Made by a program: the position numbers and the translations under genes. Below, piece after piece: positions 24,279 through 33,789 of a stretch of DNA of 48,325 nt. The stretch comes from Gammaproteobacteria bacterium (GTDB lineage: Bacteria; Pseudomonadota; Gammaproteobacteria; Pseudomonadales; Azotimanducaceae). Within the stretch, counting starts at the first letter, position 1, and every line of letters begins with the position of its first letter. The DNA lies in the NCBI GenBank assembly GCA_009839505.1, contig VXPO01000167.1:1-48325 (forward strand). Direction: 5' to 3'. The notes beneath the pieces are model-generated. The model did not search any database. It was given only the letters and a program-made list of their open reading frames with translations, and was not told where the DNA came from.

Positions 24279-26825
24279 CTACAACCGCGGGTCCACCGGC
24301 TCGGACTCCATGGCGAGCACGGCGAAGACGCACTCGTGTACGCGGCGCAGCGGTTCCCGCTCCACGAATCGGTGCAGGGCTTCGAGGCCGAGGGCGAATT
24401 CCCGTCGTGCCAGGGACCGCTTGGCGCCGAGGCTTCGCTGCCGCAAGCGAGCAAGGTTCTCCTCGGCAGTGTATTCGGGACCGTAGATGATCCGCAGATA
24501 CTCCCGCCCCCGGCATTTGATCGCCGGCTGGACGAGACCCTTGCCGCTGCGCACAACGAAGTCCCAGGGCTTGACCACCATGCCCTCGCCGCCGGCCGCG
24601 GTCAGCGCCTCCCACCAGGCAATGGCCTCGCTGCAACTGGCGTCGTCGTCGAGTTCCACCAGCCGATAGTCCGTCACGGTCAGGAGTCCGTCGCCCTGGC
24701 ACAGTTCGGCCAGGCGCTCCATATGCCAACCGTGATCCTTGTCGTCGTGCACGGCGGTTTCGGTCGCCAGCAGGTGAAACGGCGCGAGCTTGAGATCGTC
24801 CACGGTGTCCACCGGCCAGTTGTAGCGGCCGACCGCTTCCTCGTAGCCCTTCACCATCTCGGCCTTGCCCCGGAAACGATTCACCAACTCCGCCGTGTCG
24901 GCACCGCGCTCGACGGCGCGTTCGAGCGCATCCACGACCTGTGCCAGGCCGAGGCCGGCGGCATCGGCAACGCTTGCGTATTGCTCGCGGACCAGGTCCG
25001 CGGCCTTCACCGACCACGGCATCAGTTCGCAATCGAGGATCAGCCAGGGCGTATCGAGCTTATCCCAGAGACCGCAGCGGTCCGCCGCCGCTCGAAGCCG
25101 GTCCAGCACCAACTGCTCGAAGCCGGCAAGTTGCCCGCCGAAGAACCGCCGACCGGTCCGCGTATAGATGATGCCAGCGGTCGCGCCCGCCGCGCCGAAG
25201 CGAGTCCGGGCGACATCCGCGTCGCGGCAAACCACCGCGATCGCCCGGGAGCCCATGTGCTTCTCCTGGCAGACGACCCGGTCCACGCCGTTGGTACGGT
25301 AGTAGCCGAACGCCGACGCCGGATGCTCCAACAGATCGCCGGAATTCCTCGTCGCGCACGGCGACATCGTCGGCGGCAGATAGATGAGCCAGTTGGGCTG
25401 AACCGCGAACCGACTCATCACTTCAAGCGCCGCCGCCGCGTTTTCCTCTCTGACGGTGATGTTGGGAACAAGCCGCGTATCGACGATGCGTTTGCCGAGT
25501 ACATCGTCGATCGCGAGGATGTCTCCGGCCGCGTCGGCGGTGTCGGCATCGGGCACCAATGGTCGACCGGTCGACGGGTAGTAGACCTTCGCTGCCGGCA
25601 CGGAAACCAGTTCCCGTTCCGGATAGCGCAACGCGGTCAGCTTGCCGCCGAACACGCATCCAGTGTCGATGCAGATGGTCCCGTTCACCCACTCCGCCTC
25701 GACGACCGGCGTGTGGCCGTAGACGATCATCGCCTCGCCGCGGTACTCGCTCGCCCAGTCGTAGCGTACCGGGAAGCCGTACTCGTCGGTCTCGCCTGTC
25801 GTTTCGCCGAAGAGCGCGAACTCCCGTACCGCGCCCGACGACCGGTTGAGGAGTTCATTCTTCATGCCCGCGTGCGCCACCGCGAGTTTGCCGTCGTCGA
25901 AGAGGTAGTGGCTGACCAGACCGTCGATGAACTCCGCGACGCGGTCGCGGAACGCCGACGGTTCCGACTCCAGTTGCGCGACGGTTCCGTCGAGACCGTG
26001 GGTCAGCCTCACGCGCCGTCCGCGCAGGTGGCGAAGCAGCTTGGTCTCGTGGTTTCCGGGAACGCACAACGCCACCCCGTCATCGACGGCGTCCATCACC
26101 AGCCGCAGGCAATCCGCGACCCTCGGGCCCCGGTCCACCAGATCACCGAGGAATACGAGCCTTCGTGCTTCGGGATGCGAGATTGCAAAGCTCTCGCCTT
26201 CCCTGTCGACGCGGTAGCCGAGTTCGGTGAGCAGGGCTTCCAGCTCGTCGCCGCAGCCGTGCACATCGCCGATGATGTCGAACGGACCGCCGTCCTCGCG
26301 TCGGTCCGTCCACAGGCGTTGACGTTCCACGACCGCGGCGTCGGCCTCCGCTTCGGAACGGAACTGAAACCGATAGCGGAAGCCCTCGCGGCCGAGTCGC
26401 CTCACCGACCGACGCAGCAAACGGACATGGTTGTGTACCACCCGTGGGCCAAAGTCGCGGTCTTCTCGTCGGTCGTTGCGCTCCTGGCAGACGCGCTCTG
26501 GCAGATCGAACACGATGGCCACGGCGAAGGCGTGGAACTCCCGGGCGAGGCGAACTAGCTTGGCGCGGTCCTCGGGACGGACGCTGGTCGCGTCCACGAC
26601 AGTGAGTCGACGGGCGGCAAGTCGCTTGCGAGCGATGAACTCGAGCAGCTCGAAGGCATCCCGGGTAGCCGATTGGTCGTTGGCATCATCGCTGACCAGC
26701 GCCCGGCAGGTGTCGGACGAGATCACCTCCGTGGGGGCGAAGTGCTTGGCCGCGAAAGTCGACTTGCCGGAACCGGATGCGCCGATCAGGACCACGAGGC
26801 AGTATTCAGGAATCTCTATGCGCAT
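24279..26825 (-). CDS. pnkp: Bacterial RNA repair enzyme Pnkp (kinase-phosphatase-ligase)
   Basis: This 848-residue protein carries the three Pnkp activities that heal and seal broken RNA. The 5'-kinase domain (about 1-170) has the P-loop GASGSGKST. The phosphatase domain (from about 180) has GDVHGC, GDLVDRGP, GNHE, HAGM and YGHTPV of metallophosphoesterases. The ligase domain (about 475-848) has the adenylation motif with Lys522 in VCQEKHMGSRA, then EGMVVKPWDF and QPAIKCRGREYLRIIYG. All active-site motifs appear intact. It starts 10 bases inside hen1, so the two are coupled; Pnkp and Hen1 work as a heterotetramer. Known targets are tRNAs cut by ribotoxins. A decayed antitoxin-like frame follows it. 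Confidence 0.95.
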   Translation of the reverse strand: MRIEIPEYCLVVLIGASGSGKSTFAAKHFAPTEVISSDTCRALVSDDANDQSATRDAFELLEFIARKRLAARRLTVVDATSVRPEDRAKLVRLAREFHAFAVAIVFDLPERVCQERNDRREDRDFGPRVVHNHVRLLRRSVRRLGREGFRYRFQFRSEAEADAAVVERQRLWTDRREDGGPFDIIGDVHGCGDELEALLTELGYRVDREGESFAISHPEARRLVFLGDLVDRGPRVADCLRLVMDAVDDGVALCVPGNHETKLLRHLRGRRVRLTHGLDGTVAQLESEPSAFRDRVAEFIDGLVSHYLFDDGKLAVAHAGMKNELLNRSSGAVREFALFGETTGETDEYGFPVRYDWASEYRGEAMIVYGHTPVVEAEWVNGTICIDTGCVFGGKLTALRYPERELVSVPAAKVYYPSTGRPLVPDADTADAAGDILAIDDVLGKRIVDTRLVPNITVREENAAAALEVMSRFAVQPNWLIYLPPTMSPCATRNSGDLLEHPASAFGYYRTNGVDRVVCQEKHMGSRAIAVVCRDADVARTRFGAAGATAGIIYTRTGRRFFGGQLAGFEQLVLDRLRAAADRCGLWDKLDTPWLILDCELMPWSVKAADLVREQYASVADAAGLGLAQVVDALERAVERGADTAELVNRFRGKAEMVKGYEEAVGRYNWPVDTVDDLKLAPFHLLATETAVHDDKDHGWHMERLAELCQGDGLLTVTDYRLVELDDDASCSEAIAWWEALTAAGGEGMVVKPWDFVVRSGKGLVQPAIKCRGREYLRIIYGPEYTAEENLARLRQRSLGAKRSLARREFALGLEALHRFVEREPLRRVHECVFAVLAMESEPVDPRL

Positions 26826-28165
26826 TGGCTGAACCGCCCCATCTGGGTCGGTGCCCCGAGCACCTCGTCAACCTCGCCCACCGGTTCGAACGCTACCGAG
26901 TAGCCATGGGCTGACGCCACCGCATCGGCCCAGGCCGCGAACTCCGCCCGTGTCCATTCGAACCGGTGGTCGCTATGCCGCAAGCCACCAGCGGGGATGC
27001 CTGGATACCTGACGTTGTACTCCCGGTTCGGCGTCGTGACGACCACCGTTTCCGGCTTGGCGAACTCGAACAGCAGCCGTTCGAATGTCCTGAGGCGTTC
27101 CGGGTCGAGATGCTCCAGCGCTTCCACCACCGCCACCGCATCGAAGCCCTGCATGCGCCGGTCGCGATAGGTCATCGTCCCCTGCAGCAGCTTGACCCGC
27201 CGCCGCTGCCGTTGTTGCATGCGATCCAACCGAAGACGGCGGCTGGCCGTCTCCAGCGCCCGGACGGAGGCGTCCACAGCAAGGATCTCCTGGAACTGCG
27301 GGTCTCGGAGCAATTGCTCGACCAACCGCCCCTCCCCGCATCCCAAGTCGATGACGCGCGCGGCGTTGCTTTCCTTCAAGGCGCGGGTGACCGCCGCCAG
27401 ACGGGCATCCGCCAGTGTCACGAACGCCTCCGCGCCGGGTCCGTGGTCGCCATCCGGGGAAACCGCGTCCTCGTCGTCCGCCAAACGCGCCAACGCGTCG
27501 CTCGCCAAGTTGTCCCGATGCTTGAGGTAACGACGCACGATGAGATCCCGGCGCGGATGACCCTCCAGCCAGCCTTCCCCCCGGGCGATGAGTTTGTCCA
27601 CCTCGGCATCGCCCACCCAGTAGTGTTTGCGGCCGTCCAGCACCGGGATCAGCACATAGAGATGGGTCAGCAGCTCGGCCAACGGCTTGCGGCCAGTCAG
27701 CGTGACGTTCCGGTAGTTGCCGCTCGCGTCGTCGCCAGGTTCAAGGTCCACTTCATAGCCCAGCGGTTCGAAGAGTTCCCGCACGTCATCCCCGCTCCTG
27801 CAAGGCAGCGCAGCGATCCCCGCAACGAGCGGCAACGGCTCGCCGACAAGCTCTGGCCTGTCCCGGCAGCGCCCGCCCAAGGCGCTGCTGAACACGCGCG
27901 CAATGGCGACGCTCAAGAAGGACGATGCGACGTACGGCCGGTCGTTGACGTAGTCGGTCGACATCGAGCCACGCCCCCGCACGAGGGCGACGGGATCGAC
28001 ATCGAGCAGCAGTGCCACCGTGCAGCGCGCTTCCGACGCCTGGGGATAGAACACATGCGCCTTGCCGAACGACAACTCGAAGACCTGGACCCGCGCGGGA
28101 TTCTTGTGCAGGAGGTAGCCCAGATCGGTGGCCGGGCTATGCGTAGTCGAGATCGTGAGCAGCAC
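26816..28165 (-). CDS. hen1: Hen1 3'-terminal RNA ribose 2'-O-methyltransferase
   Basis: Bacterial Hen1 methylates the 2'-OH at the 3' end of cut RNA before sealing, which protects the repaired site from renewed cleavage. The N-terminal domain (about 1-245), which activates the Pnkp ligase, begins LLTISTTHSPATDLGYLLHKNP, a strong signature. The methyltransferase domain has VIDLGCGEGRLVEQLL near 270, the metal motif EALEHLDPERL near 347, and PNREYNVRYPG followed by GGLRHSDHRFEW. I chose the GTG at 28163-28165; another GTG three codons upstream (28174) is equally possible and would give 452 residues. The gene overlaps pnkp by 10 bases. It is divergent from the FAD monooxygenase. Confidence 0.95.
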   Translation of the reverse strand: MLLTISTTHSPATDLGYLLHKNPARVQVFELSFGKAHVFYPQASEARCTVALLLDVDPVALVRGRGSMSTDYVNDRPYVASSFLSVAIARVFSSALGGRCRDRPELVGEPLPLVAGIAALPCRSGDDVRELFEPLGYEVDLEPGDDASGNYRNVTLTGRKPLAELLTHLYVLIPVLDGRKHYWVGDAEVDKLIARGEGWLEGHPRRDLIVRRYLKHRDNLASDALARLADDEDAVSPDGDHGPGAEAFVTLADARLAAVTRALKESNAARVIDLGCGEGRLVEQLLRDPQFQEILAVDASVRALETASRRLRLDRMQQRQRRRVKLLQGTMTYRDRRMQGFDAVAVVEALEHLDPERLRTFERLLFEFAKPETVVVTTPNREYNVRYPGIPAGGLRHSDHRFEWTRAEFAAWADAVASAHGYSVAFEPVGEVDEVLGAPTQMGRFSQCA

Positions 28166-28260
28166 GAGCAGCACTCGGACGGGCTGTTAAGCTGCACATG
28201 ATGCAGCCCGGACAGCGTTCCGTCGAACCCATCGTGCTCGCACCGAGGAGGGATGAGCCG

Positions 28261-29454
28261 ATGCGCCCCCTAAAAACCCTGGTTGCCGGCGGCGGGATCG
28301 GGGGACTCGCCGCAGCCTTGTGTCTCGCCAAACGAGGCCACGAGGTCACCGTATTCGAACAGGCCCGGGAGTTCGGCGAGGTCGGCGCCGGCATTCAACT
28401 GTCGCCCAACTGCACCCGCGTACTGCACGATCTCGGACTGGAAGGACCGCTTCGCGCCACGGCTTTCGAGCCCCAGGCAATCCAGTTCAGGAACTGGCGA
28501 ACCGGCCGCGTCATCGGCCAGTCGGCCTTGGGCGAGGAGGCCGTACGACGCTTCGGGTTTCCCTACTACCACATGCACCGCGCCGACCTGTTGCGCGTAC
28601 TGGTGAATGCGGCGTTCGCGAGTCCGCACATCACCCTCCTCCGCGACGCCGCCGTGCGGCGCTTCGACCCACGCGATACGCAGGTGGGATTGACAGCGGT
28701 CACGGGTGACTACGATGGAGACCTGCTCGTCGGTGCCGATGGCATCCACTCGGTGGTTCGCGCCGGACTCTGGGGTGATGACCGCCCACGTTTCACCGGC
28801 TGTGTCGCGTGGCGAGCCCTGGTTCCCGTCGAGCGCCTTCCTCCCGGCCTGATTCGACCGATGGCGACGGCCTGGTGGGGCCCCGGAGGACACTTCGTCC
28901 ACTACTTCGTCCGACACGGCGAACTCGTCAACTGCGTCGGCGTGATCGAAAAGTCGGGCTGGGAAGTCGAGTCCTGGACGGAACGCGGCGACCATGCCGA
29001 GTTCGCCGCGGATTTCGTCGGCTGGCACGACGAAATCCGAAGGCTGATCGACAACGTGGACAGCCACTCCCTGTTCAAATGGGCGCTGCATGATCGCGAG
29101 CCGATGCCCCGGTGGGGCAAGGGACGGGTCACCCTGCTGGGCGACGCCTGCCACCCGACGCTGCCGTTTATGGCCCAGGGCGCGGCGATGGCCATCGAGG
29201 ATGCCGCGGTCCTGGCGGGATGCGTGGCGGGCGACCAAGACTTGCCAGCCGCACTGCAACGCTACGAACGCCTGCGCCGAGACCGGACGGCGCGGGTCCA
29301 GCACGGATCCCGGCGCAACGCCACGCTGTTCCACCTCGCCGGGTTCAAGGCGTGGCTGCGCAACCGGGCGACCGGTCGCGTGGCGGGGCGAACCACGGAT
29401 GATCTGTACCGATACAACGCCCTCGAAGCGGTTCGGTCAAAAACGCACGAATAG
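28261..29454 (+). CDS. FAD-dependent aromatic monooxygenase (salicylate hydroxylase-like)
   Basis: This class A flavin monooxygenase has 397 residues. The Rossmann FAD motif is GGGIGGLAAALCLAKRG. The DG motif is VGADGIHSVVR, and the GD motif GDACHPTLPFMAQGAAMAIEDA ends the FAD domain. These three together mark PHBH-type hydroxylases; closest in style are salicylate and 6-hydroxynicotinate hydroxylases, which use NAD(P)H and oxygen on an aromatic ring. I prefer the ATG at 28261 because GAGGAGGG lies upstream at normal distance; the frame is open 21 codons further. It is a single gene with no ring-cleavage partner nearby. The substrate is unknown. Confidence 0.88.
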   Translation: MRPLKTLVAGGGIGGLAAALCLAKRGHEVTVFEQAREFGEVGAGIQLSPNCTRVLHDLGLEGPLRATAFEPQAIQFRNWRTGRVIGQSALGEEAVRRFGFPYYHMHRADLLRVLVNAAFASPHITLLRDAAVRRFDPRDTQVGLTAVTGDYDGDLLVGADGIHSVVRAGLWGDDRPRFTGCVAWRALVPVERLPPGLIRPMATAWWGPGGHFVHYFVRHGELVNCVGVIEKSGWEVESWTERGDHAEFAADFVGWHDEIRRLIDNVDSHSLFKWALHDREPMPRWGKGRVTLLGDACHPTLPFMAQGAAMAIEDAAVLAGCVAGDQDLPAALQRYERLRRDRTARVQHGSRRNATLFHLAGFKAWLRNRATGRVAGRTTDDLYRYNALEAVRSKTHE

Positions 29455-29545
29455 CGTTCCCCTTGGCGTTTTCGGGCGCCGCAATCACGTCGTCTTTGGT
29501 ATCGTGGACGGCAATCGGCGGGTAGGAAAGTCAAGGACGATCGGC

Positions 29546-32500
29546 GTGGCTGAAGCAACGGAAGTTCTGAACGCCCCGTCCGCCGCCGACCCCTACGCCG
29601 CCCTCTCACCCGGTGCCCGCCTCGTCGCGCAAGCCTATGGCGTCGTCGCGCCGCACGGAATCAGTGTGAACCGCACGGCTCGGATCCTGGTGCAGGCGAA
29701 CATAGACCTGCTCGGCCGCAGCTTGACCCAGGCGGACGTTCGGCGGGCGAATGTCGAACTAATCGATGCCGGGATCGGCACTCGACCGCCGTCCCCGAAC
29801 GTTGGAGTCGCCGCAACACCAAACTGGGCCGTGTCGTTGGCCGTCAGGGCGCAACACGAAGGCCGACTCAGCAAGATCCTGGAGGCCTTTCGAGCCACCC
29901 GGCCAAGACCCGGTGTCGACCGCTACCTGTTCGAGACCATGTTCCGCTGCTACGTGATACGCGGCGACTTCCGCAATCTCGACGCGCTGCTGGACGAAGA
30001 CGAAGGGTCCGTGGACCAGTGGCGCTTTCTGGCGGATCCGCTTGCGGTTGACGTGCTTGCCACCTTGCCAGAGCGCTACATCGACCTCGCCCTGGCGGGT
30101 TGCCTGCGTCACACGCTCGATCTCGCAGCCCCACCGGAACCTGCAATCGAGGCTTGCCGACGTTTGGCTTTGCACTCGGAATGGCATGCTGCCGACATCG
30201 CCTACATCCGCATCCTCCAAGGGCGGTTCGACGCGGCCGAAGCCGTGTTTTCGGAGCTTCCCGCCGAGGCCCGCGATGCAAGACCCGCTACCACCGCACT
30301 CGCGTCGACGCGTGCCATGATCGCCATGCTCCGAGGCAACAATCCCGCCGCTCGTCAACACATCGAAGCGGCCATCGCCGCCGAGAAGGCGGGCACCCGA
30401 AAACGCAACGTGTTCCCCGAGCAAGCGGCGTTCGCGCTCTCGCTGATCGCGCTCGTCCGCTTGGACACGCCCGAATCCCGCGACTTGATGCAGCACCTGC
30501 TGCGCACCGCCGAACGCCGCTATCTCAACCGCGACTTCGAGGTCGCCTTGGCAATGGATGCCGCCCGTCTCCAACGGAATCTCGGCATCCATGCCCGCCG
30601 AACGGCAATTCCGTGCTACCTCACCTTTCTGAACGGCTTCAGGCACTGCTGGCTTGGTTCGGACAACCAAGTGAGCGCCGACTGGCTTGAGTCCATGGAC
30701 GCCTATCACCGTCGAGCCAACGCCAACGGTTACCGGTGGATCGCCGCGGAAGGCGCGTCGATCCTGCACCGGTTGGTCGAGCTGCGCGGCGCGGATTCGT
30801 CCGGACTACCCGATCCACAGCCGGTGCTCGACAAGCTTGGCATCCAGACCCTGGCCGTGCTGGAGCCGCCCATCCTCGCGTGGGAACGCTCGCTCAAGGC
30901 ACTGGAGCAACTGGCCTACGACGCCAAGAACCAGAGCCGCGATAACAAGGCGACGTCGGACGCTGTGGAGAAGCGCCTCGTCTGGGATGTCGATCGCTTC
31001 TACGACAGCGTCAACGTCACTGCCCGCGAGCAGCGCCGAAACAAGAACGGCACCTGGAGCAAGGGACGCCGGGTCGCCCTCAAACGCTTGGCCGAGGAGG
31101 CTGCGTCCATGGCCCACCTCCGCGAAGAGGATCTGGCAGCCGCCGCCGCGGTCACGATCCGCCGTTCCTGGGGACGCGTCGACTATGAACTCGGTATGCG
31201 CGGCCTCTATGCACTGGCCGGCCATCCCCACGTCTTCAATGCATCGGGCGAACCCATCGACGTGGTCCGACGCGAACCGAAACTACACATCGAAGAAAGT
31301 GCCGATGGCGTCGTCGTCGTTGGCATCGATCCGCACGGTTGGAATGCCGACGACGAATACGGCGTCACGCTGGCCTCCGACAACCGTATCGAGGTAACGC
31401 GTTTCACCGACGACCACCGGCGTCTGTTCGACGTCATTCCACCGGAGGGGCTGGCGTTCCCCGCGGATGGCAAGTCGCGGCTCCTGGAGGCGGTAGCGGC
31501 GCTCGTCTCGCAAGTTCGCGTACAAAGCGATGCGGGCCCGGTGGCGGGCGCCGCGGAAGTGCAGGCGGATCCCGAGCCCTGGGTCCGCCTCGAACCCTTC
31601 GAGGCCGGGCTCGCGGTCGCAATCCTGGTCGAGCCCATTGCCAATTCGGGCATCTGTTTCGAATCGGGCCAGGGTGGCGCGACGGTGTTCGCAAACCGCG
31701 ACGGCGAGCATGTCCAGGCGCGGCGCGACCTTTCGCAGGAACGCAACGCGCTCGCCCGACTCGTCGACCGCTGTCCCAGGTTGGCAACGCGACCAACCGA
31801 ATACGCCCCCCTCGTGCTTCCCCAAGCTCTCGAATGCCTAGAGTTGCTGGAGCAGCTCGACGCTGCCGAAGCTCGTTGCAAGTGGCCGAAGGGGGAGCCG
31901 TTCAAGATCGTCGCGCGTCATTCCACGCGGTCGCTGTCGCTCACCGTCAAGCCCGCCGAGCAGTGGCTGCAGACCTCCGGCAAGCTGGTCGTGGACAGTT
32001 CCCGGGTGCTCGACCTAAAACGCCTCTTCGCGCTCCTTGAAGCCAACCCTCAATCGCGCTTCCTTGAACTCGAGAGTGGCGAGTTCGTCGCGCTCACCGC
32101 GGCGTTCCGCCGCCAACTCGACGATCTTGCGAGCCTCTCGACGCCAGCCGCGAAGGGCGCGGTGCGCCTGCATTCCCTCGCCGCGTCCTCCCTCGACGAC
32201 CTGTTCGAGGAAGCCGAGGTCGCCGGTGACGATGACTGGCAGCAGATGCGCGCGGATTTGGACGCCTCTCGATCGTTCGAACCCGAACTGCCGAGCACCC
32301 TGCAAGCCGAATTGCGACCGTACCAAGTCGAAGGCTACCGCTGGCTTGCGCGATTGAGCCGTTGGGGCGCCGGCGCGTGCCTTGCCGACGACATGGGGCT
32401 CGGCAAGACGGTGCAGACGCTGTCCGTGCTCCTGGACCGGGCGCCTGGAGGACCGGCGCTGGTCGTCGCTCCCACCTCGGTCGTCGCCAACTGGGTCGAC

Positions 32501-33733
32501 GAGGCGCGCCGGTTCGCGCCGACCTTGAAGGTCAAGGTCTACACGGGTGCGACCGCGGCCCGTGCCCCACTGCTGGACGATCCCGCCGCATTCGATCTCT
32601 ACCTGACGACCTATGGCCTACTGCAGAACGATGTCGAGGCACTCGCCGGGATCGGTTGGCGCAGCGTCGTTCTGGACGAGGCCCAGGCAATCAAGAACCC
32701 GCTCACGAAGCGCGCGCGGGCAGCACGGGAGCTGAGCGCCGGGTTCCGCGTCGTCACCACCGGCACACCCATCCAGAACAATCTGATGGACCTGCACTCC
32801 CTGTTCAGCTTCCTGAATCCCGGTCTGCTCGGCTCCCGGGAGAGATTCCGCACGACTTTCGGCGAACCGGTGGAGCGCGACGGCGACGAGGAGGCCCGCG
32901 GTCGGCTGCGCCGGATCATCTCGCCGTTCGTGCTCCGTCGGCTCAAGACCGAGGTGCTCGACGACCTGCCCGAGCGCACCGAGATCACGCTCCACGTGAC
33001 GTTGTCCCCCGAAGAATCCGCCCTGTACGAAGTCCTTCGACAGCGTGCCGTCGAGCAACTCGAGGCAGCGCAGGAGGGAAATCCGGACGGCAGCGAGGGG
33101 GAACGCTTCCAACTCTTCGCGCACCTCACCCGGCTCCGACTCGCTTGCTGCAACCCGAAACTGGTGGCCGACTCACCGGGCAAAGCGCCGAAGAGTTCGA
33201 AGCTCGAGACATTCGCCGAAACCCTTGGGGAACTCCTTGAAAACCGCCACAAGGTCCTGGTGTTCTCCCAGTTCGTCATGCATCTCAAGTTGGTCGAGGA
33301 GTACCTCGTCGAGCAGGAAATCGCCTACCAGTACCTCGACGGCAGCACGCCCGCCAAGGCCCGTAGCGAGCGCATCGCCGCCTTTCAAGCCGGGCAAGGG
33401 GACGTGTTCCTGATTTCTTTGAAGGCCGGCGGCACCGGCCTCAACCTCACCGCCGCCGACTACGTCATCCACATGGATCCGTGGTGGAATCCTGCCGTCG
33501 AGGATCAGGCGTCGGACCGCGCACACCGCATCGGACAGACCCGGCCGGTGACCACCTACCGGCTGGTCACGGAGGGCACCATCGAAGAGCAGATCGTGGA
33601 CATCCACCACCACAAGCGCGACTTGGCCGACCGTCTTCTCGAAGGCACCGATACCTCCGGGAGGCTAAGCACCGAAGAACTCCTGGAACTGCTGCAGCGA
33701 CCGCTGGAACGCGACACAAGCCGAAGCCTGTAG
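29546..33733 (+). CDS. SNF2-family ATPase with long unknown N-terminal region
   Basis: This 1395-residue protein is a SNF2/Rad54-type DNA translocase. The ATPase core starts near residue 920: Walker A ADDMGLGKT at about 947, VVAPTSVVANW, motif II as DEAQ at about 1043, and VTTGTPIQNN. The second lobe has VLVFSQFVMHLKLVEEYL, GTGLNLTAADYVIHMDPWWNP and DRAHRIGQTRPV. The first 900 residues have no recognisable catalytic motif; helical pairs between about 80 and 330 look TPR-like. The start is GTG at 29546 with AAGGA eight bases upstream. Related proteins act on DNA-bound proteins, and some belong to phage-defence loci, but no defence partner is adjacent here. The gene stands alone on its strand. 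Confidence 0.92.
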   Translation: MAEATEVLNAPSAADPYAALSPGARLVAQAYGVVAPHGISVNRTARILVQANIDLLGRSLTQADVRRANVELIDAGIGTRPPSPNVGVAATPNWAVSLAVRAQHEGRLSKILEAFRATRPRPGVDRYLFETMFRCYVIRGDFRNLDALLDEDEGSVDQWRFLADPLAVDVLATLPERYIDLALAGCLRHTLDLAAPPEPAIEACRRLALHSEWHAADIAYIRILQGRFDAAEAVFSELPAEARDARPATTALASTRAMIAMLRGNNPAARQHIEAAIAAEKAGTRKRNVFPEQAAFALSLIALVRLDTPESRDLMQHLLRTAERRYLNRDFEVALAMDAARLQRNLGIHARRTAIPCYLTFLNGFRHCWLGSDNQVSADWLESMDAYHRRANANGYRWIAAEGASILHRLVELRGADSSGLPDPQPVLDKLGIQTLAVLEPPILAWERSLKALEQLAYDAKNQSRDNKATSDAVEKRLVWDVDRFYDSVNVTAREQRRNKNGTWSKGRRVALKRLAEEAASMAHLREEDLAAAAAVTIRRSWGRVDYELGMRGLYALAGHPHVFNASGEPIDVVRREPKLHIEESADGVVVVGIDPHGWNADDEYGVTLASDNRIEVTRFTDDHRRLFDVIPPEGLAFPADGKSRLLEAVAALVSQVRVQSDAGPVAGAAEVQADPEPWVRLEPFEAGLAVAILVEPIANSGICFESGQGGATVFANRDGEHVQARRDLSQERNALARLVDRCPRLATRPTEYAPLVLPQALECLELLEQLDAAEARCKWPKGEPFKIVARHSTRSLSLTVKPAEQWLQTSGKLVVDSSRVLDLKRLFALLEANPQSRFLELESGEFVALTAAFRRQLDDLASLSTPAAKGAVRLHSLAASSLDDLFEEAEVAGDDDWQQMRADLDASRSFEPELPSTLQAELRPYQVEGYRWLARLSRWGAGACLADDMGLGKTVQTLSVLLDRAPGGPALVVAPTSVVANWVDEARRFAPTLKVKVYTGATAARAPLLDDPAAFDLYLTTYGLLQNDVEALAGIGWRSVVLDEAQAIKNPLTKRARAARELSAGFRVVTTGTPIQNNLMDLHSLFSFLNPGLLGSRERFRTTFGEPVERDGDEEARGRLRRIISPFVLRRLKTEVLDDLPERTEITLHVTLSPEESALYEVLRQRAVEQLEAAQEGNPDGSEGERFQLFAHLTRLRLACCNPKLVADSPGKAPKSSKLETFAETLGELLENRHKVLVFSQFVMHLKLVEEYLVEQEIAYQYLDGSTPAKARSERIAAFQAGQGDVFLISLKAGGTGLNLTAADYVIHMDPWWNPAVEDQASDRAHRIGQTRPVTTYRLVTEGTIEEQIVDIHHHKRDLADRLLEGTDTSGRLSTEELLELLQRPLERDTSRSL

Positions 33734-33762
33734 TTGGGCCTGTCAGTCGCGGCACGTCTGCG

Positions 33763-33785
33763 CGTGCACGAAAGCCTCGTGCGCG
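33763..33785. terminator. Putative two-way terminator hairpin
   Basis: CGTGCACGA-AAGCC-TCGTGCGCG folds into a 9-bp stem (one T-G pair) in the 56-base gap between the convergent SNF2 and carbonic anhydrase genes. Its position suits a shared terminator. There is no T-run on either side, so its action is inferred from structure and position only. Confidence 0.4.
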
Positions 33786-33789
33786 ACGG

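Noticed and set aside
24201-26558. 785-codon open frame on the plus strand opposite pnkp
   Set aside because: It lies wholly antisense to a protein with clear kinase, phosphatase and ligase motifs. High GC removes stop codons on the opposite strand. No recognisable domain in the translation.
26966-28201. 411-codon plus-strand frame opposite hen1
   Set aside because: Antisense shadow of a well-identified methyltransferase gene; composition is Arg/His-rich with no motif.
29546-33733. DISARM- or BREX-type defence locus
   Set aside because: Apart from the SNF2 ATPase there is no methyltransferase, PglZ, BrxC or Drm-type gene in the vicinity. Defence remains only a speculation for the single gene.
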